DNA of 64,000 bases from Nocardioides cavernaquae (GCF_003600895.1 NZ_QYRP01000002.1:1488001-1552000), one strand, 5' to 3'. Numbered from the stretch's first letter, positions 24,674 through 33,901 are shown. Numbers and translations are program-made. Notes: generated by a model not told the origin, from the sequence alone.

Positions 24674-24727
24674 GCCGCGCCTGTGGACAAACCGCTGCCT
24701 GACGTGGCGGTCGTCGGTGGCACCTCG

Positions 24728-24733
24728 TAGGTT
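24728..24733 (+). promoter_or_regulatory. -10 box of tmk (leaderless)
   Basis: TAGGTT seven bases before the tmk ATG. Confidence 0.5.
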
Positions 24734-24740
24734 TCAGGGC

Positions 24741-25388
24741 ATGGAGTCGGGCCCCCGTTATGCAGCCACTGGCCTCTTCGTCTGCTTCGAGGGCGGTGAG
24801 GGCGGCGGCAAGTCGACCCAGTCGCGCCTGCTGCGCGACTGGTTGACCGCCGAGGGCCACACCGTGCTGCTCACCTTCGAGCCGGGCGACACCGCCGTCG
24901 GGCGCGAGGTCCGGCGCATCGTGCTGTCCCCCGAGACCGGCGAGCTGAGCCACCGCACCGAGGTGCTGCTCTACGCAGCCGACAAGGCCGAGCACGTCGA
25001 CACCGTCGTGATGCCGGCACTTGATCGCGGCGAGGTGGTCATCACCGATCGCTACGTCGACTCCGCGCTGGCCTACCAGGGGGCCGGGCGTGTGCTCGAT
25101 CCCGCCGACGTGGCCCGGGTCAACCGCTGGGCGACCGGAGACCTTCGCCCGCACCTGACCGTCGTGCTCGACCTGGCGCCGGCTGCCGGCCTGGGCCGCT
25201 TTGAGGAGCGCGACCGCATCGAGGCCGAGTCGGTGGAGTTCCACGAGCGGGTCCGGGCGGCGTTCCTCGCGCTGGCGGTCGACGACCCCGACCACTACCT
25301 CGTGCTGGACGCCAGGCAACCGATCGACGAGATCGCCGCCTTGATCCGGGCCCGGGTCGCCCCGTTGCTCACGCAGGCGGTGCGATGA
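24741..25388 (+). CDS. tmk: thymidylate kinase
   Basis: Phosphorylates dTMP to dTDP with ATP for DNA synthesis. The 215-residue protein has the P-loop EGGEGGGKST (17-26), the DRY-type motif TDRYVDSALAYQG and a LID region with VLDLAPAAGLGRFEERDR. The ATG at 24741 follows a TAGGTT box by seven bases, so the message is probably leaderless; the upstream GTG is therefore not used. It overlaps holB by four bases, the usual tmk-holB pairing. Confidence 0.94.
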   Translation: MESGPRYAATGLFVCFEGGEGGGKSTQSRLLRDWLTAEGHTVLLTFEPGDTAVGREVRRIVLSPETGELSHRTEVLLYAADKAEHVDTVVMPALDRGEVVITDRYVDSALAYQGAGRVLDPADVARVNRWATGDLRPHLTVVLDLAPAAGLGRFEERDRIEAESVEFHERVRAAFLALAVDDPDHYLVLDARQPIDEIAALIRARVAPLLTQAVR

Positions 25389-26533
25389 CGATCTGGGACA
25401 CGCTCGTCGGTCAGAAGCCGGTGATCGAGGCGCTCTCACGTGCCGCCAACGGCCAGGGCATGAGCCATGCCTGGCTCTTCACCGGCCCGCCCGGCTCCGG
25501 GCGTTCCAACGCGGCGATCGCGTTCGCCGGTGCCCTGCAGTGCCCCGAGGGCGGGTGCGGGGTCTGCCACGAGTGCCACACCGTGCTCGCCGGCTCGCAC
25601 GCCGACGTCGCCGTCATCCGCACCGAGAAGCTGTCGATCGGCGTCGACGAGGTGCGTGACCTGGTGCGCCGCTCGGCGCTCGCGCCCGTCGGTCGACGCT
25701 GGCAGGTGCTCATCGTCGAGGACGCCGACCGGCTGACCGAGCAGGCGTGCAACGCGCTGCTGAAGGCGATCGAGGAGCCCACCCCGCGCACTGTCTGGAT
25801 GCTCTGCGCGCCGACGGTCGAGGACGTCCTGACGACGATCCGCTCGCGGTGCCGGTTGGTCACGCTGACCACCCCTGCGCCGGCTGACGTGGCCGCGTTC
25901 CTCAGCCGCACGATGGAGATCCCGCCAACGCTCGCCGAATACGCCGCCCGCCACAGCCAGGGCCACATCGGCCGCGCGCGTGCCCTGGCGCGTGACGAGT
26001 CGACCCGCAACCGTCGTCGCGAGGTCGTTGCCATCCCGACCCGGCTCACCTCGCTCGGCGCCTGCATGCACGCCGCGACCCAGCTGGTCGAGGCCGCCAA
26101 GGCGGAGGCCGAGCAGATCACCGGCGAGCTCGACCAGCGCGAGAAGGTCGACCTCGACGCGGCCTACGGAGTCGTCGAGCGCGGGCGTCGTCCCCGTGAC
26201 TACGGACCGGCGCTCGCAGCCCTGGAGAAGGGGCAGAAGACCCGCGCCAAGCGGCGCATCCTCGATGTCGTCGACCGGGCGTTGATGGACCTGGTGTCGG
26301 TCTACCGGGACTCGATCGCGCTCGGCACCGGATCCGGTGCCGCGCTGGTCAACGAGGAGCTGCGCCCAGACCTCGAGCGACTGGTCCGGGTCTCGAGCCC
26401 CGAGGCCGATCTCAAGCGGATCGATGCGATCTTCACCGCTCGTGAGCAGATGCTCGAGTTCAACGTTCCGGCGCTCCTTGCGCTGGAGTCGATGATGGTG
26501 GCCTTGAGGTTGCCCGAGGGGAGTCGTTCGTGA
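25385..26533 (+). CDS. holB: DNA polymerase III subunit delta'
   Basis: A 382-residue clamp-loader subunit. The P-loop-like sequence is GPPGSGRSNAA with Arg (R40) in place of the Walker lysine, so like other delta' subunits it probably does not hydrolyse ATP. A four-cysteine zinc module follows (C53, C58, C61, C64 in CPEGGCGVCHEC). IVEDADRLTEQACNALLKAI and IRSRCRLVTL (SRC motif) are sensor-region landmarks. It is translationally coupled to tmk by ATGA and to the downstream peptidase by GTGA. Confidence 0.94.
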   Translation: MTIWDTLVGQKPVIEALSRAANGQGMSHAWLFTGPPGSGRSNAAIAFAGALQCPEGGCGVCHECHTVLAGSHADVAVIRTEKLSIGVDEVRDLVRRSALAPVGRRWQVLIVEDADRLTEQACNALLKAIEEPTPRTVWMLCAPTVEDVLTTIRSRCRLVTLTTPAPADVAAFLSRTMEIPPTLAEYAARHSQGHIGRARALARDESTRNRRREVVAIPTRLTSLGACMHAATQLVEAAKAEAEQITGELDQREKVDLDAAYGVVERGRRPRDYGPALAALEKGQKTRAKRRILDVVDRALMDLVSVYRDSIALGTGSGAALVNEELRPDLERLVRVSSPEADLKRIDAIFTAREQMLEFNVPALLALESMMVALRLPEGSRS

Positions 26534-28098
26534 AGCGTGTCGTGCTGGCGGTGATCATCGTCCTGGTGCTGCTCATCCCGCTGGTCGTGCTGGGTGCGTC
26601 CTTGGTGGTCCGGGAGGTCGGCTCGAGCCGCTCAGGTTCGCTCGGCGACTCGGCGGCTCCGGTCCCGTCCCGCTCGGAGGATCCGGGTGCGCGGGCGACC
26701 GCGGACCCCGCGCTCAGGTCCTTCTACGACCAGGAGCTCACCTGGACGGCATGCGGCTCGGGCAACGAGTGCTCCTTCCTGACCGTGCCGCTCGACTACG
26801 CCGATCCCGCGGGCGAGACGATCAAGATCAAGGTCCTGCGCAATCCGGCTGACGTCGCCTCCGGGCGGATCGGCAACCTGCTGGTCAACCCTGGCGGCCC
26901 GGGCGCGCCCGGGACCGACTACGCAAAGGGCGACGACACCTTCGGCCAGGTGGTCTACGACAGCTACGACATCATCGGGTTCGATCCGCGTGGCACCGGT
27001 GAGAGCGCTCCGGTCGACTGCCTGACCGACAGCCAGCTCGACTCGTTCGTCGCCTCGGATCCCGATCCCGATACCGCGGTGGAGCAGGCCGAGTTCGTCG
27101 ACTGGGCCGAGCGGTTCGGCGCAGGGTGCGCGAAGCGGTCGGGCGAGCTGGCCCGCCACGTCTCGACACACGAGGCCGCCCGTGACATGGACGTCCTGCG
27201 CGCGGTGCTCGGTGACGACAAGCTCGACTACCTCGGCGCCTCCTACGGCACGAAGCTCGGTGCCACCTACGCCGATCTGTTCCCGCAGAAGGTCGGCCGC
27301 CTGGTTCTCGACGGGGCGGTCGACCCACGCCTCTCCGCCCGGGACAGCTCGCTGCAGCAGGCTCACGGCTTCCAGGTCGCGATCGAGGCCTACGTCGACA
27401 ACTGCGTCGAGGAGGGTGACTGCTACCTCGGCAACACGCGGGCCAAGGCGCTGGCGCGGATCACCGGATTCCTCGACCAGGTCGATGCGGAGCCCATCAA
27501 GGTGGGCAGCCGCGAGCTCCAGGTCGGCAACGCCTTCTACGGCATCATCCTGCCGCTCTACAACCGTGACTACTGGGCCTACCTCGACGACGCGCTCGAG
27601 GCGGGGCTGACGGGTGACGGGTCGCTGCTCCTCCAGTTCGCCGACCTCTACACCTCGCGCGACAGCGACGGCGGCTACTCCGACAACAGCGCCGAGGCGA
27701 TCTACGCGATCAACTGCAGCGATGACCCGAGCTCGATCCCGGCCGCCGACGTTCCTGCGCAGTTCGCCGACTTCCAGGAGCAGTCGCCGACGTTCGGGCG
27801 GGTCTTCGCCTGGGGTCTCGTGGGCTGTCTCGGTCTCGGCAAGGACGTCAAGCGGGCCGACTGGCACCTCGACGCCAAGGGCGCCGCGCCGATCGTGGTC
27901 ATCGGCACCACGCGCGACCCGGCGACGCCCCTGCGGTGGGCGCAGGCGCTGGCCTCCCAGCTCGAGTCGGGCGTGTTGATCACGCGCGACGGCGACGGAC
28001 ACACCGGCTACCAGATGGGCAACCGGTGCGTGGACGACGCGGTGGAGAAGTACCTCGTCGACGGGGTCGCGCCGACGAAGGACCTCACCTGCAGCTGA
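26530..28098 (+). CDS. exported alpha/beta-hydrolase peptidase (tripeptidyl aminopeptidase, SlpD/E type)
   Basis: A 522-residue protein with an N-terminal membrane/signal segment (VVLAVIIVLVLLIPLVVLGA) and no lipobox, so secreted or membrane-anchored. The oxyanion-side motif LLVNPGGPG, the nucleophile S238 in GASYGTKLG, the acid D463 in TTRDPATP and H491 in GDGHTGY make a full Ser-Asp-His triad; the last 100 residues are the TAP-like C-terminal domain. Six or more cysteines suggest disulfides. Predicted to remove tripeptides or dipeptides from peptides outside the cell. GTG start overlaps holB by four bases, as in Streptomyces SCO3540-type loci. Confidence 0.88.
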   Translation: MKRVVLAVIIVLVLLIPLVVLGASLVVREVGSSRSGSLGDSAAPVPSRSEDPGARATADPALRSFYDQELTWTACGSGNECSFLTVPLDYADPAGETIKIKVLRNPADVASGRIGNLLVNPGGPGAPGTDYAKGDDTFGQVVYDSYDIIGFDPRGTGESAPVDCLTDSQLDSFVASDPDPDTAVEQAEFVDWAERFGAGCAKRSGELARHVSTHEAARDMDVLRAVLGDDKLDYLGASYGTKLGATYADLFPQKVGRLVLDGAVDPRLSARDSSLQQAHGFQVAIEAYVDNCVEEGDCYLGNTRAKALARITGFLDQVDAEPIKVGSRELQVGNAFYGIILPLYNRDYWAYLDDALEAGLTGDGSLLLQFADLYTSRDSDGGYSDNSAEAIYAINCSDDPSSIPAADVPAQFADFQEQSPTFGRVFAWGLVGCLGLGKDVKRADWHLDAKGAAPIVVIGTTRDPATPLRWAQALASQLESGVLITRDGDGHTGYQMGNRCVDDAVEKYLVDGVAPTKDLTCS

Positions 28099-28120
28099 GG
28101 TCAGGGCGTGGGTGATCAAG

Positions 28121-28149
28121 TGATCCGCAAAATCTCTCAGGATCCGCAC
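28121..28149. promoter_or_regulatory. direct repeats upstream of HTH-Mop gene
   Basis: TGATCCGCAA (28121-28130) and GGATCCGCAC (28140-28149) are near-identical decamers 19 bases apart, roughly two helical turns, in the -35 to -60 region of the following gene. They may be the operator for its own product. Confidence 0.4.
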
Positions 28150-28171
28150 AAACGACCGTAGATTCGTGCGA

Positions 28172-28177
28172 TACGGT
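28172..28177 (+). promoter_or_regulatory. -10 box of HTH-Mop/mod operon (leaderless)
   Basis: TACGGT six bases before the ATG at 28184. Confidence 0.5.
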
Positions 28178-28183
28178 CCATTC

Positions 28184-28594
28184 ATGCCGCACCTGCGAAT
28201 CAAGGATGCTGCCGCCCACCTCGGCGTCAGTGACGACACGGTCCGCCGCTGGATCGACCGCGGCCTGCTCGCGGCCACCACGGACGAGTCGGGGCGCAAG
28301 GTGGTCGACGGCTACGAGGTCGCGATGGTCGCGCGCGAGCACGCCGTCGTGCCTTCCGTGCCCGGCGCTCCCAGCTCGGCCCGAAACCGGTTCGTGGGGC
28401 TGGTCACCGACATCGAGATGGACCGGGTGATGGCCCAGGTCGAGCTCCAGTGCGGACCCTTCCGGGTGGTCTCGCTGATGAGCAGCGAGGCCGTGCGCGA
28501 CCTCGGCCTCGAGCGCGGTTCGACGGCAGTCGCCGTCATCAAGTCCACCAATGTCGTCGTCGAGACGCGTGACCTCCAGGAGTTCTCCCGCTGA
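28184..28594 (+). CDS. molybdate-responsive HTH-Mop (TOBE) regulator
   Basis: A 136-residue protein in two parts. Residues 1-50 are an excisionase/MerR-like helix-turn-helix (LRIKDAAAHLGVSDDTVRRW then RKVVDGYEVA). Residues 68-132 are a Mop/TOBE molybdate-binding domain (RNRFVGLVTDIEMDRVMAQV; STAVAVIKSTNVVVE). This HTH-Mop form is widespread ahead of modABC in actinobacteria and plays the ModE role with half the size. It shares one base with modA (TGATG), so it heads the operon, and it probably represses its own promoter when molybdate is bound; that is inference from context. Confidence 0.87.
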   Translation: MPHLRIKDAAAHLGVSDDTVRRWIDRGLLAATTDESGRKVVDGYEVAMVAREHAVVPSVPGAPSSARNRFVGLVTDIEMDRVMAQVELQCGPFRVVSLMSSEAVRDLGLERGSTAVAVIKSTNVVVETRDLQEFSR

Positions 28595-29364
28595 TGAAGA
28601 AGAAGCTCGCAGGGACCCGTGTCGTGGGCGCGCTCGCGCTCCTGGCTGCCCCGCTGACCGCCTGCGCCTCGGCGGACCGCGACTCGGGGGACATCACCCT
28701 CGTCGTGTACGCCGCGTCGTCGCTGAAGACGACCTTCGAGCAGCTCGGCGAGCAGTTCGAGGCGGACCACCCGGGCGTGGACGTCGAGTTCAACTTCGCC
28801 GGCTCCTCGGACCTGGTCTCGCAGATCCAGCAGGGGGCTCCGGTCGACATCTTCGCGTCGGCCGACATCGCCAACATGGACAAGCTCGCCGCCCAGGACC
28901 AGCTCGGCGGGCAGGCACAGGTCTTCGCCACCAACACCCTCGAGATCGCGGTCCCGCCGGCCAACCCAGCCCAGATCGGCGCTCTCGCGGATCTCGCGAA
29001 GGAGGGCGTCCAGCTGGTCGTCTGCGCGCCGGAGGTGCCCTGCGGCTCCGCTGCGCGCAAGGTTGAGTCGGCAGCCGGTCTCGACTGGAAGCCGGTCAGC
29101 GAGGAGCAGTCGGTCGCCGACGTGCTCAACAAGGTCACGACGGGCGAGGCCGATGCGGGCCTGGTCTACGTGACGGACGTGAAGTCGGCCGGCGCCGCGG
29201 TGCAGGGCATCGAGTTCCCGCTCGCCTCGGAGGCGGTCAACGCCTATCCGGTGGCTCCGGTCAAGGGCGGCGAGCAGTCCGATCTCGCCCGCCAGTTCAT
29301 CCAGCTCGTCCTCGGCTCCGAGGGCCAGGCGGTCCTCGCGGCCGCGGGCTTCGGCAAGCCCTGA
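28594..29364 (+). CDS. modA: molybdate ABC transporter, substrate-binding lipoprotein
   Basis: A 256-residue binding protein. The lipoprotein signal ends LLAAPLTAC with lipidated C24. The ligand-binding fold shows [19 protein letters not shown] and [20 protein letters not shown], whose two Ser-containing loops hold the oxyanion, and [12 protein letters not shown]. Molybdate (or tungstate) is the expected ligand. It is outside the cell, anchored to the membrane, feeding ModB/ModC encoded next. Confidence 0.92.
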   Translation: MKKKLAGTRVVGALALLAAPLTACASADRDSGDITLVVYAASSLKTTFEQLGEQFEADHPGVDVEFNFAGSSDLVSQIQQGAPVDIFASADIANMDKLAAQDQLGGQAQVFATNTLEIAVPPANPAQIGALADLAKEGVQLVVCAPEVPCGSAARKVESAAGLDWKPVSEEQSVADVLNKVTTGEADAGLVYVTDVKSAGAAVQGIEFPLASEAVNAYPVAPVKGGEQSDLARQFIQLVLGSEGQAVLAAAGFGKP

Positions 29365-29374
29365 TCGAGATCTG

Positions 29375-30196
29375 ATGGCCCGAAGCCGACGGCCCCGGAA
29401 GCCGGTGACCCTGCGCGAATCCGCCGTCGGTCTCCCGCGCTGGGCGCTGGTCCCCGCCGGAGCGGGAGCACTCTTCGTGGTGCTCCCGCTCGCGGCGCTG
29501 GTCAGCCGGGTCGACTGGACCCGGTTCGGCAGCCTGATCACCAGCGACGCCTCGCTGGCCGCTCTCGAGCTGAGCCTGCGGACCTCCGCCGCGAGCACCC
29601 TGCTCTGCCTGGTCTTCGGCATGCCGATGGCGCTCGTGCTGGCGCGGTCACGGTTCGTCGGGCAGGACCTGCTGCGCTCCGTCGTACTCCTGCCGCTCGT
29701 GCTCCCTCCCGTCGTCGGCGGCATCGCGCTGCTCTACACGTTCGGCCGTCGCGGCCTGCTCGGCCACGCCCTCGAGGTCGCCGGGGTGCAGATCGCCTTC
29801 TCGACCATTGCGGTCGTGCTGGCCCAGACCTTCGTGGCGCTGCCGTTCCTCGTGGTGAGCCTGGAGGGTGCGCTCCGCTCCGCGGGCCACCGGTACGACG
29901 TCGTCGCGGCCTCCCTGGGCGCCGGGCCGACCACGGTGCTGTTCCGGGTCACGCTGCCGCTGGTCCTGCCCGGGCTGCTCTCGGGTGCTGTCCTCGCGTT
30001 CGCGCGGGCGCTCGGTGAGTTCGGCGCCACGATCACCTTCGCGGGCAGCCTCCAGGGCGTGACCCGCACGCTCCCGCTCGAGATCTATCTCCAGCGCGAG
30101 GCCGATGCCGACGCTGCCGTCGCCCTGTCGGTCGTGCTCATGGTGGTGGCCGTCGTCGTGATCGCCTTTGCGCGCCGCGGCAAGGGGGTCCTGTGA
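29375..30196 (+). CDS. modB: molybdate ABC transporter, permease
   Basis: A 273-residue membrane permease with about six helices. The cytoplasmic EAA-type loop is [20 protein letters not shown], which docks to Mod[33 protein letters not shown] and [20 protein letters not shown] stretches are ModB landmarks. It lies ten bases after modA, and its stop overlaps the modC GTG by four bases. Confidence 0.92.
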   Translation: MARSRRPRKPVTLRESAVGLPRWALVPAGAGALFVVLPLAALVSRVDWTRFGSLITSDASLAALELSLRTSAASTLLCLVFGMPMALVLARSRFVGQDLLRSVVLLPLVLPPVVGGIALLYTFGRRGLLGHALEVAGVQIAFSTIAVVLAQTFVALPFLVVSLEGALRSAGHRYDVVAASLGAGPTTVLFRVTLPLVLPGLLSGAVLAFARALGEFGATITFAGSLQGVTRTLPLEIYLQREADADAAVALSVVLMVVAVVVIAFARRGKGVL

Positions 30197-31239
30197 CCCT
30201 CCGCGTGGTGGCCGAGGTCCCCGAGCGGGACGTGTCGGTCGAGCTCGAGATCGCCGACGGCGAGACGGTCGCCCTGCTCGGCGGCAACGGCGCGGGCAAG
30301 TCGACGGTCCTCGGCGTGATCGCCGGCCAGCTCCGGGCCAGGGGCGCCCGCGTGACGCTGGGTGACCGGGTGCTGACCGGACGCGGGACGTGGGTGCCGC
30401 CCCATGCGCGCGATGTCGCGCTGCTCGCCCAGGAAGCCCTGCTCTTCCCGCACCTGACGGTTGGCGCCAACGTTGCGTTCGGCCCGCGCAGCCGTGGCGC
30501 AGGACGGCGGCGCGCACGGGCATCTGCTGAGGAGTGGCTCGCTCGCGTCGGTGTACCTGAGCTGGCGTCGCGGCGCCCGGCCGAGCTCTCGGGGGGCCAG
30601 GCCCAGCGGGTCGCGGTGGCCCGCGCGCTGGCGGCTGACCCGCAGGTGCTGCTGCTCGACGAGCCGATGGCGGCGCTGGACGTCAACGTCACCCCCGCGC
30701 TGCGGCACCTGCTGCGCGAGGTGCTGCAGGACCGCACGACGGTCATCGCCACCCACGACGTGCTCGACGCGCTCCTGCTGGCCGACCGCGTCGTCGTCCT
30801 CGACGGAGGGCGCGTCGTGGAGGAGGGGCCGACGGCCGAGGTCCTGGCGCGCCCGCGCAGTGCGTTCGCCGCGCAGATCGCCGGGCTCAACCTGCTCGCG
30901 GGCAGGTGGGACGGCGAGGCGCTGGTCGCCGATGGTGCTCGCGTGGAGGGCCGCGTCGAGGGAGGTGAGCGCACGCCCGTGGTGGTCGGTGACGAGGTGG
31001 TGGCCGTGTTCCGGCCTTCAGCCGTCTCGGTCTACCTCGCCGCGCCGACGGGCTCGCCCCGCAACGCCTTCCCGGTGGTCGTCACCGCCCTCGAGCCCTT
31101 CGGCGACCAGGTGCGCGTGCGCGGCGGAGGCATGTCCGCGCTGATCACGCCGCACGCCGCCGCCGAGCTCGCGCTGGCGCCCGGCGGGCAGGTGACCTTC
31201 ATCGTCAAGGCCTCCGAGGTCGACCTCTACCTCCGCTGA
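30193..31239 (+). CDS. modC: molybdate ABC transporter, ATPase
   Basis: A 348-residue ABC ATPase. Walker [10 protein letters not shown] (residues 33-41), Q-loop [14 protein letters not shown], signature [15 protein letters not shown], Walker [11 protein letters not shown] and switch His in VIATHD. The C-terminal 80 residues form a TOBE domain ([20 protein letters not shown]) expected to bind molybdate for feedback. The GTG start overlaps modB. The stop codon lies within an 18-bp tandem duplication (31235-31270). Confidence 0.92.
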   Translation: MTLRVVAEVPERDVSVELEIADGETVALLGGNGAGKSTVLGVIAGQLRARGARVTLGDRVLTGRGTWVPPHARDVALLAQEALLFPHLTVGANVAFGPRSRGAGRRRARASAEEWLARVGVPELASRRPAELSGGQAQRVAVARALAADPQVLLLDEPMAALDVNVTPALRHLLREVLQDRTTVIATHDVLDALLLADRVVVLDGGRVVEEGPTAEVLARPRSAFAAQIAGLNLLAGRWDGEALVADGARVEGRVEGGERTPVVVGDEVVAVFRPSAVSVYLAAPTGSPRNAFPVVVTALEPFGDQVRVRGGGMSALITPHAAAELALAPGGQVTFIVKASEVDLYLR

Positions 31240-31270
31240 CGCACGGATCCGTGCTGACGCACGGATCCGG
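31235..31270. repeat. 18-bp tandem duplication across the modC stop codon
   Basis: GCTGACGCACGGATCCG occurs twice in direct succession (31235-31252 and 31253-31270). The first copy contains the TGA of modC. The junction makes the palindrome GCACGGATCCGTGC (31241-31254), which may act as a weak terminator. Confidence 0.7.
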
Positions 31271-31312
31271 CGTTTCCGCGATGTGACGATCATGACGGTG
31301 CGTTACAGGCAT

Positions 31313-31324
31313 GTGTCGTGACAC
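31313..31324. promoter_or_regulatory. palindrome upstream of hydrolase gene, possible operator
   Basis: GTGTCGTGACAC is a perfect inverted repeat (GTGTC/GACAC) 32 bases before the hydrolase GTG, next to a weak TAATCC -10 candidate. Confidence 0.35.
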
Positions 31325-31356
31325 TGTGTTGCAGTAATCCGTCGAGAGGAACTGCT

Positions 31357-32172
31357 GTGCTGTCGTACGAGGTGCATGGAACGGGCGAGCCTCTGGTGCT
31401 GGTGCACGGCATCACCCACCGCCGCCAGGCGTGGTACCCGGTGCTCGAGCACCTGACGCCCCACCGTCAGGTCATCCTGATCGATCTCCCCGGCCATGGT
31501 GAGTCCCCGGACCTGGTCACCAACGGCCGATCGATCCCCGAGACCCTCGGCACCGAGGTGCGCCAGACGATCGAGTCCCTCGGCCTGAGGAACCCGCACA
31601 TCGCCGGCAACTCGCTCGGCGGTCGTGTCGCGCTCGACGCCGCCGCGGAAGGCTGGGTCGCGAGCGCGACCTGCCTGTCACCGGCTGGCTTCTGGATGAA
31701 CGACCTCGACTTCGCCTACACGCGCATGCTGTTCCGCGTCGTGACCCGCGCCGCGCGCATTGCCGGACCGCGCCGCGCGGAGACCATCACGCGCACGGCG
31801 ATCGGTCGCGCGCTCTTCTTCAGCTGGATCACCGCGCACCCGGCACGGCTCGCGCCCGAAGCCTGCGCTGGCGACGCCAAGGCGATGCTGCGTGCGCTCC
31901 CCGCGATGAAGGCGATCGTGGCCGAGGCCACCCGCTTCGAGGCGAAGATCGCCCCCGAGATCCCCGTGACCATCGCCTGGGCCTCACGCGACATCGTCCT
32001 CCCGCCCTACCACGCACGCCTCGCCCGCAGGGTGCTTCCGCGCGCCACCCACGTCAAGCTCAAGGGCGTCGGCCACGTGCCGATGTCGGACAACCCCGAG
32101 CTGGTCGCCAAGGTGCTGCTCGAGGGCAGCGGCGGCATCGCGCTCGGCGGCACCAGCAGGCTTTCCGCCTGA
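31357..32172 (+). CDS. alpha/beta-fold hydrolase
   Basis: A 271-residue cytoplasmic hydrolase. LVLVHGITHRRQAW is the oxyanion-hole HG motif, DLPGHGESPD a family landmark, and the nucleophile Ser is in IAGNSLGGRVALDAA. The acid is likely the Asp in WASRDIVLPP and the general base the His in GVGHVPMSDNPE, so the triad is complete. The substrate is unknown; this branch includes esterases and lactonases. GTG 31357 is chosen because GAGAGGA lies six bases upstream. It is followed by a strong two-way terminator shared with the tRNA gene. Confidence 0.85.
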   Translation: MLSYEVHGTGEPLVLVHGITHRRQAWYPVLEHLTPHRQVILIDLPGHGESPDLVTNGRSIPETLGTEVRQTIESLGLRNPHIAGNSLGGRVALDAAAEGWVASATCLSPAGFWMNDLDFAYTRMLFRVVTRAARIAGPRRAETITRTAIGRALFFSWITAHPARLAPEACAGDAKAMLRALPAMKAIVAEATRFEAKIAPEIPVTIAWASRDIVLPPYHARLARRVLPRATHVKLKGVGHVPMSDNPELVAKVLLEGSGGIALGGTSRLSA

Positions 32173-32213
32173 CCGGCAGTGCCTGACCGGCACCACCTGG
32201 CACGGTCCACAAC

Positions 32214-32255
32214 GACAGAACCCCGCTCCTCGATCACGAGGGGCGGGGTCCTGTC
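32214..32255. terminator. bidirectional terminator between hydrolase and tRNA-Thr
   Basis: GACAGAACCCCGCTCCTCG pairs with CGAGGGGCGGGGTCCTGTC around an ATCA loop, giving an almost unbroken 18-bp stem. It can end both the hydrolase message (+) and the tRNA transcript (-). Confidence 0.8.
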
Positions 32256-32261
32256 CTTTGG

Positions 32262-32334
32262 GGCCGCCTAACGGATTCGAACCGTTGACCTGCTCATTAC
32301 GAGTGAGCTGCTCTACCAGCTGAGCTAAGGCGGC
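32262..32334 (-). tRNA. tRNA-Thr, anticodon CGT
   Basis: On the minus strand a full cloverleaf can be drawn: acceptor GCCGCCT/AGGCGGC, D stem GCTC/GAGC, anticodon stem GCTCA/TGAGC with loop CTCGTAA (anticodon CGT, reading ACG), and T stem AACGG/CCGTT with loop TTCGAAT. The 3' CCA is not encoded (CCC follows). Confidence 0.96.
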
Positions 32335-32361
32335 AATCGCTGCCCGAAGGCAACTCGCGGA

Positions 32362-32367
32362 AGTATA
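32362..32367 (-). promoter_or_regulatory. -10 box of tRNA-Thr
   Basis: TATACT on the minus strand, 27 bases upstream of the tRNA 5' end, in a locally AT-richer stretch. A -35 (TTCGCA) lies 18 bases further out. Confidence 0.55.
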
Positions 32368-32439
32368 CGGATCTGCTGCCCGCCATGCGAAACCGAGGTC
32401 AGCGGTAACGGATGGCTGTCCTTGTTCGTTGGTCAACCC

Positions 32440-33102
32440 GTGCGCTCACCCCGACTGATGACCCCGGTTCTCGCCTGTCTCCTCCTCGCCGGTTGCGGGG
32501 GTGGCTCGGAGAAGCCGGAGATCGTCAACCCGAAGGCGCCGGACCTCACCGAGACGGCGTACCTCGAGCTGTCCACCGGCCTGTACGCCGACAGCGACCC
32601 CGGCGCGGGCGGCGGCGATCCCGTCCTCTCCCAGAAGGCGACCGACTGCTTCGCCAAGGGGCTGCTCGACGAGTTCAAGCTCAAGGGACTGGTCGATCTC
32701 CACGTGCTCACGCCGGGTGGTCGCTACATCGGGCGGCCGATGGCCATCCCCGCGGCCGAGGGCGAGCGGTGGATCGACCGCCTCGCAACGTGCACGGACC
32801 TCCACGACTACGTGTTCGACACCGTGAAGATCGGCGCGACCGCACTCCACCCGGACGTGGTCGGGGCGAGCAGCGAGGCGACCTGGGAGAAGGCGCGCGC
32901 CTGCACCCACGAGAAGGTCTCCGAGAAGGCGATCCGTGACGCGCTGCTGCAGCAGCTGACCGCCAAGCCGGTCGAGGGCTCGGACACGACGTCGTTCGAC
33001 GCCTGCCTCGCGATCGCCTACCGCCCGGTCGTGGAGCCGTCCCCCTCGAGCCAGCCCGGTGCGCGCCAGTCCGAGGGCGTGCCGACCAACCCCGCAGGCT
33101 GA
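32440..33102 (+). CDS. lipoprotein, unknown function
   Basis: A 220-residue protein with a clear lipoprotein signal (MRSPRLMTPVLACLLLAGC, lipidated C19). The mature part is acidic and contains four cysteines (KATDCFAKG, LATCTDLHD, KARACTHEK, FDACLAIAY) that may form two disulfides. No family is recognised. GTG 32440 gives a normal signal peptide with two arginines; ATG 32458 would shorten it and TTG 32422 would lengthen it. It converges with the next gene, six bases away. Confidence 0.7.
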   Translation: MRSPRLMTPVLACLLLAGCGGGSEKPEIVNPKAPDLTETAYLELSTGLYADSDPGAGGGDPVLSQKATDCFAKGLLDEFKLKGLVDLHVLTPGGRYIGRPMAIPAAEGERWIDRLATCTDLHDYVFDTVKIGATALHPDVVGASSEATWEKARACTHEKVSEKAIRDALLQQLTAKPVEGSDTTSFDACLAIAYRPVVEPSPSSQPGARQSEGVPTNPAG

Positions 33103-33108
33103 TCCGGC

Positions 33109-33765
33109 TCAGTCGTCCTCGTCGGGCAGGTGCGGGTCCGCGAGGAAGTACTGCGCAACGCGGCCGTCGTCCTGACGTTCGTGGTGGCGGATCGGCTCCG
33201 GCATCATCCGGCCTTCCGCCATGTCCCAGAAGCGGTCGACGCGCAGGGCGACGCGGCGCGCGACCTTGCCCGGCAATCCCTGGTGGGGGACGTAGGGGTG
33301 CGGGCGCGTCGGCGCCTTGAGCTCTGCGTGACACAGCTCCTCGCCCCAGTCCGGGTCGCCCTCGTGGTGCTGCTCGGCGAGGTCGTTGACCAGCGCCTGC
33401 TCCAGCTCCCAGGTGGCCTCGAACTCACGGCGTACGTCGGACCACAGCGAGTCCCACGTCCGCCGGATCGCGTACGTCGATCCGTAGAGCTTTGCCTTCA
33501 CCTGCGCCATGGCGTACTCGAAGCGTCGCGCCTGTCGGATGAACTCACGTGCCCGCTCGGCCCCGTCGGGGAGCCGGTGCCGGGCTGCGGGCACGACCAC
33601 CGCGAGGACGGCACCGTGGTGCCGGCTACTGCTCGCCAGGAACGTGTCCGTGACCGGGCGCTGAACGCGCGGGTCGTCGTGGGAAGGGCGTGTTGCGGCA
33701 GCTCGCTCAAGTCGATCCGCCAGTACGTCGTGGGTTGCTCGTGCCCCGGGTACGAGGGTGTCCAC
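33109..33765 (-). CDS. conserved-looking hypothetical protein
   Basis: A 218-residue soluble protein, Arg/Glu/His-rich, probably helical (ERAREFIRQARRFEYAMAQV; FEATWELEQALVNDLAEQHH). The C-terminal part PHPYVPHQGLPGKVARRVAL and FWDMAEGRMMPEP lacks a known motif. I recognise no family. GTG 33765 has GAGGAG nine bases upstream; the ATG at 33774 sits directly against that GAGGAG and is a poorer choice. It is divergent from the thiB-type operon. Confidence 0.65.
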   Translation of the reverse strand: MDTLVPGARATHDVLADRLERAAATRPSHDDPRVQRPVTDTFLASSSRHHGAVLAVVVPAARHRLPDGAERAREFIRQARRFEYAMAQVKAKLYGSTYAIRRTWDSLWSDVRREFEATWELEQALVNDLAEQHHEGDPDWGEELCHAELKAPTRPHPYVPHQGLPGKVARRVALRVDRFWDMAEGRMMPEPIRHHERQDDGRVAQYFLADPHLPDEDD

Positions 33766-33901
33766 CGGTCTCATCTCCTCGGCGCGTCCGAGTGCGCGTC
33801 CTCTCGTCCAGTGTCCGTCGGTCGTGGCGACACCACAACCTTGACCGAACCCCCGCCTGCCACGAGTAGCCTGTGCCGACATCTGTATTGAAGGAGCCGT
33901 T

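Noticed and set aside
33775-33901. TPP riboswitch before thiB
   Set aside because: The conserved core elements are not found by eye.
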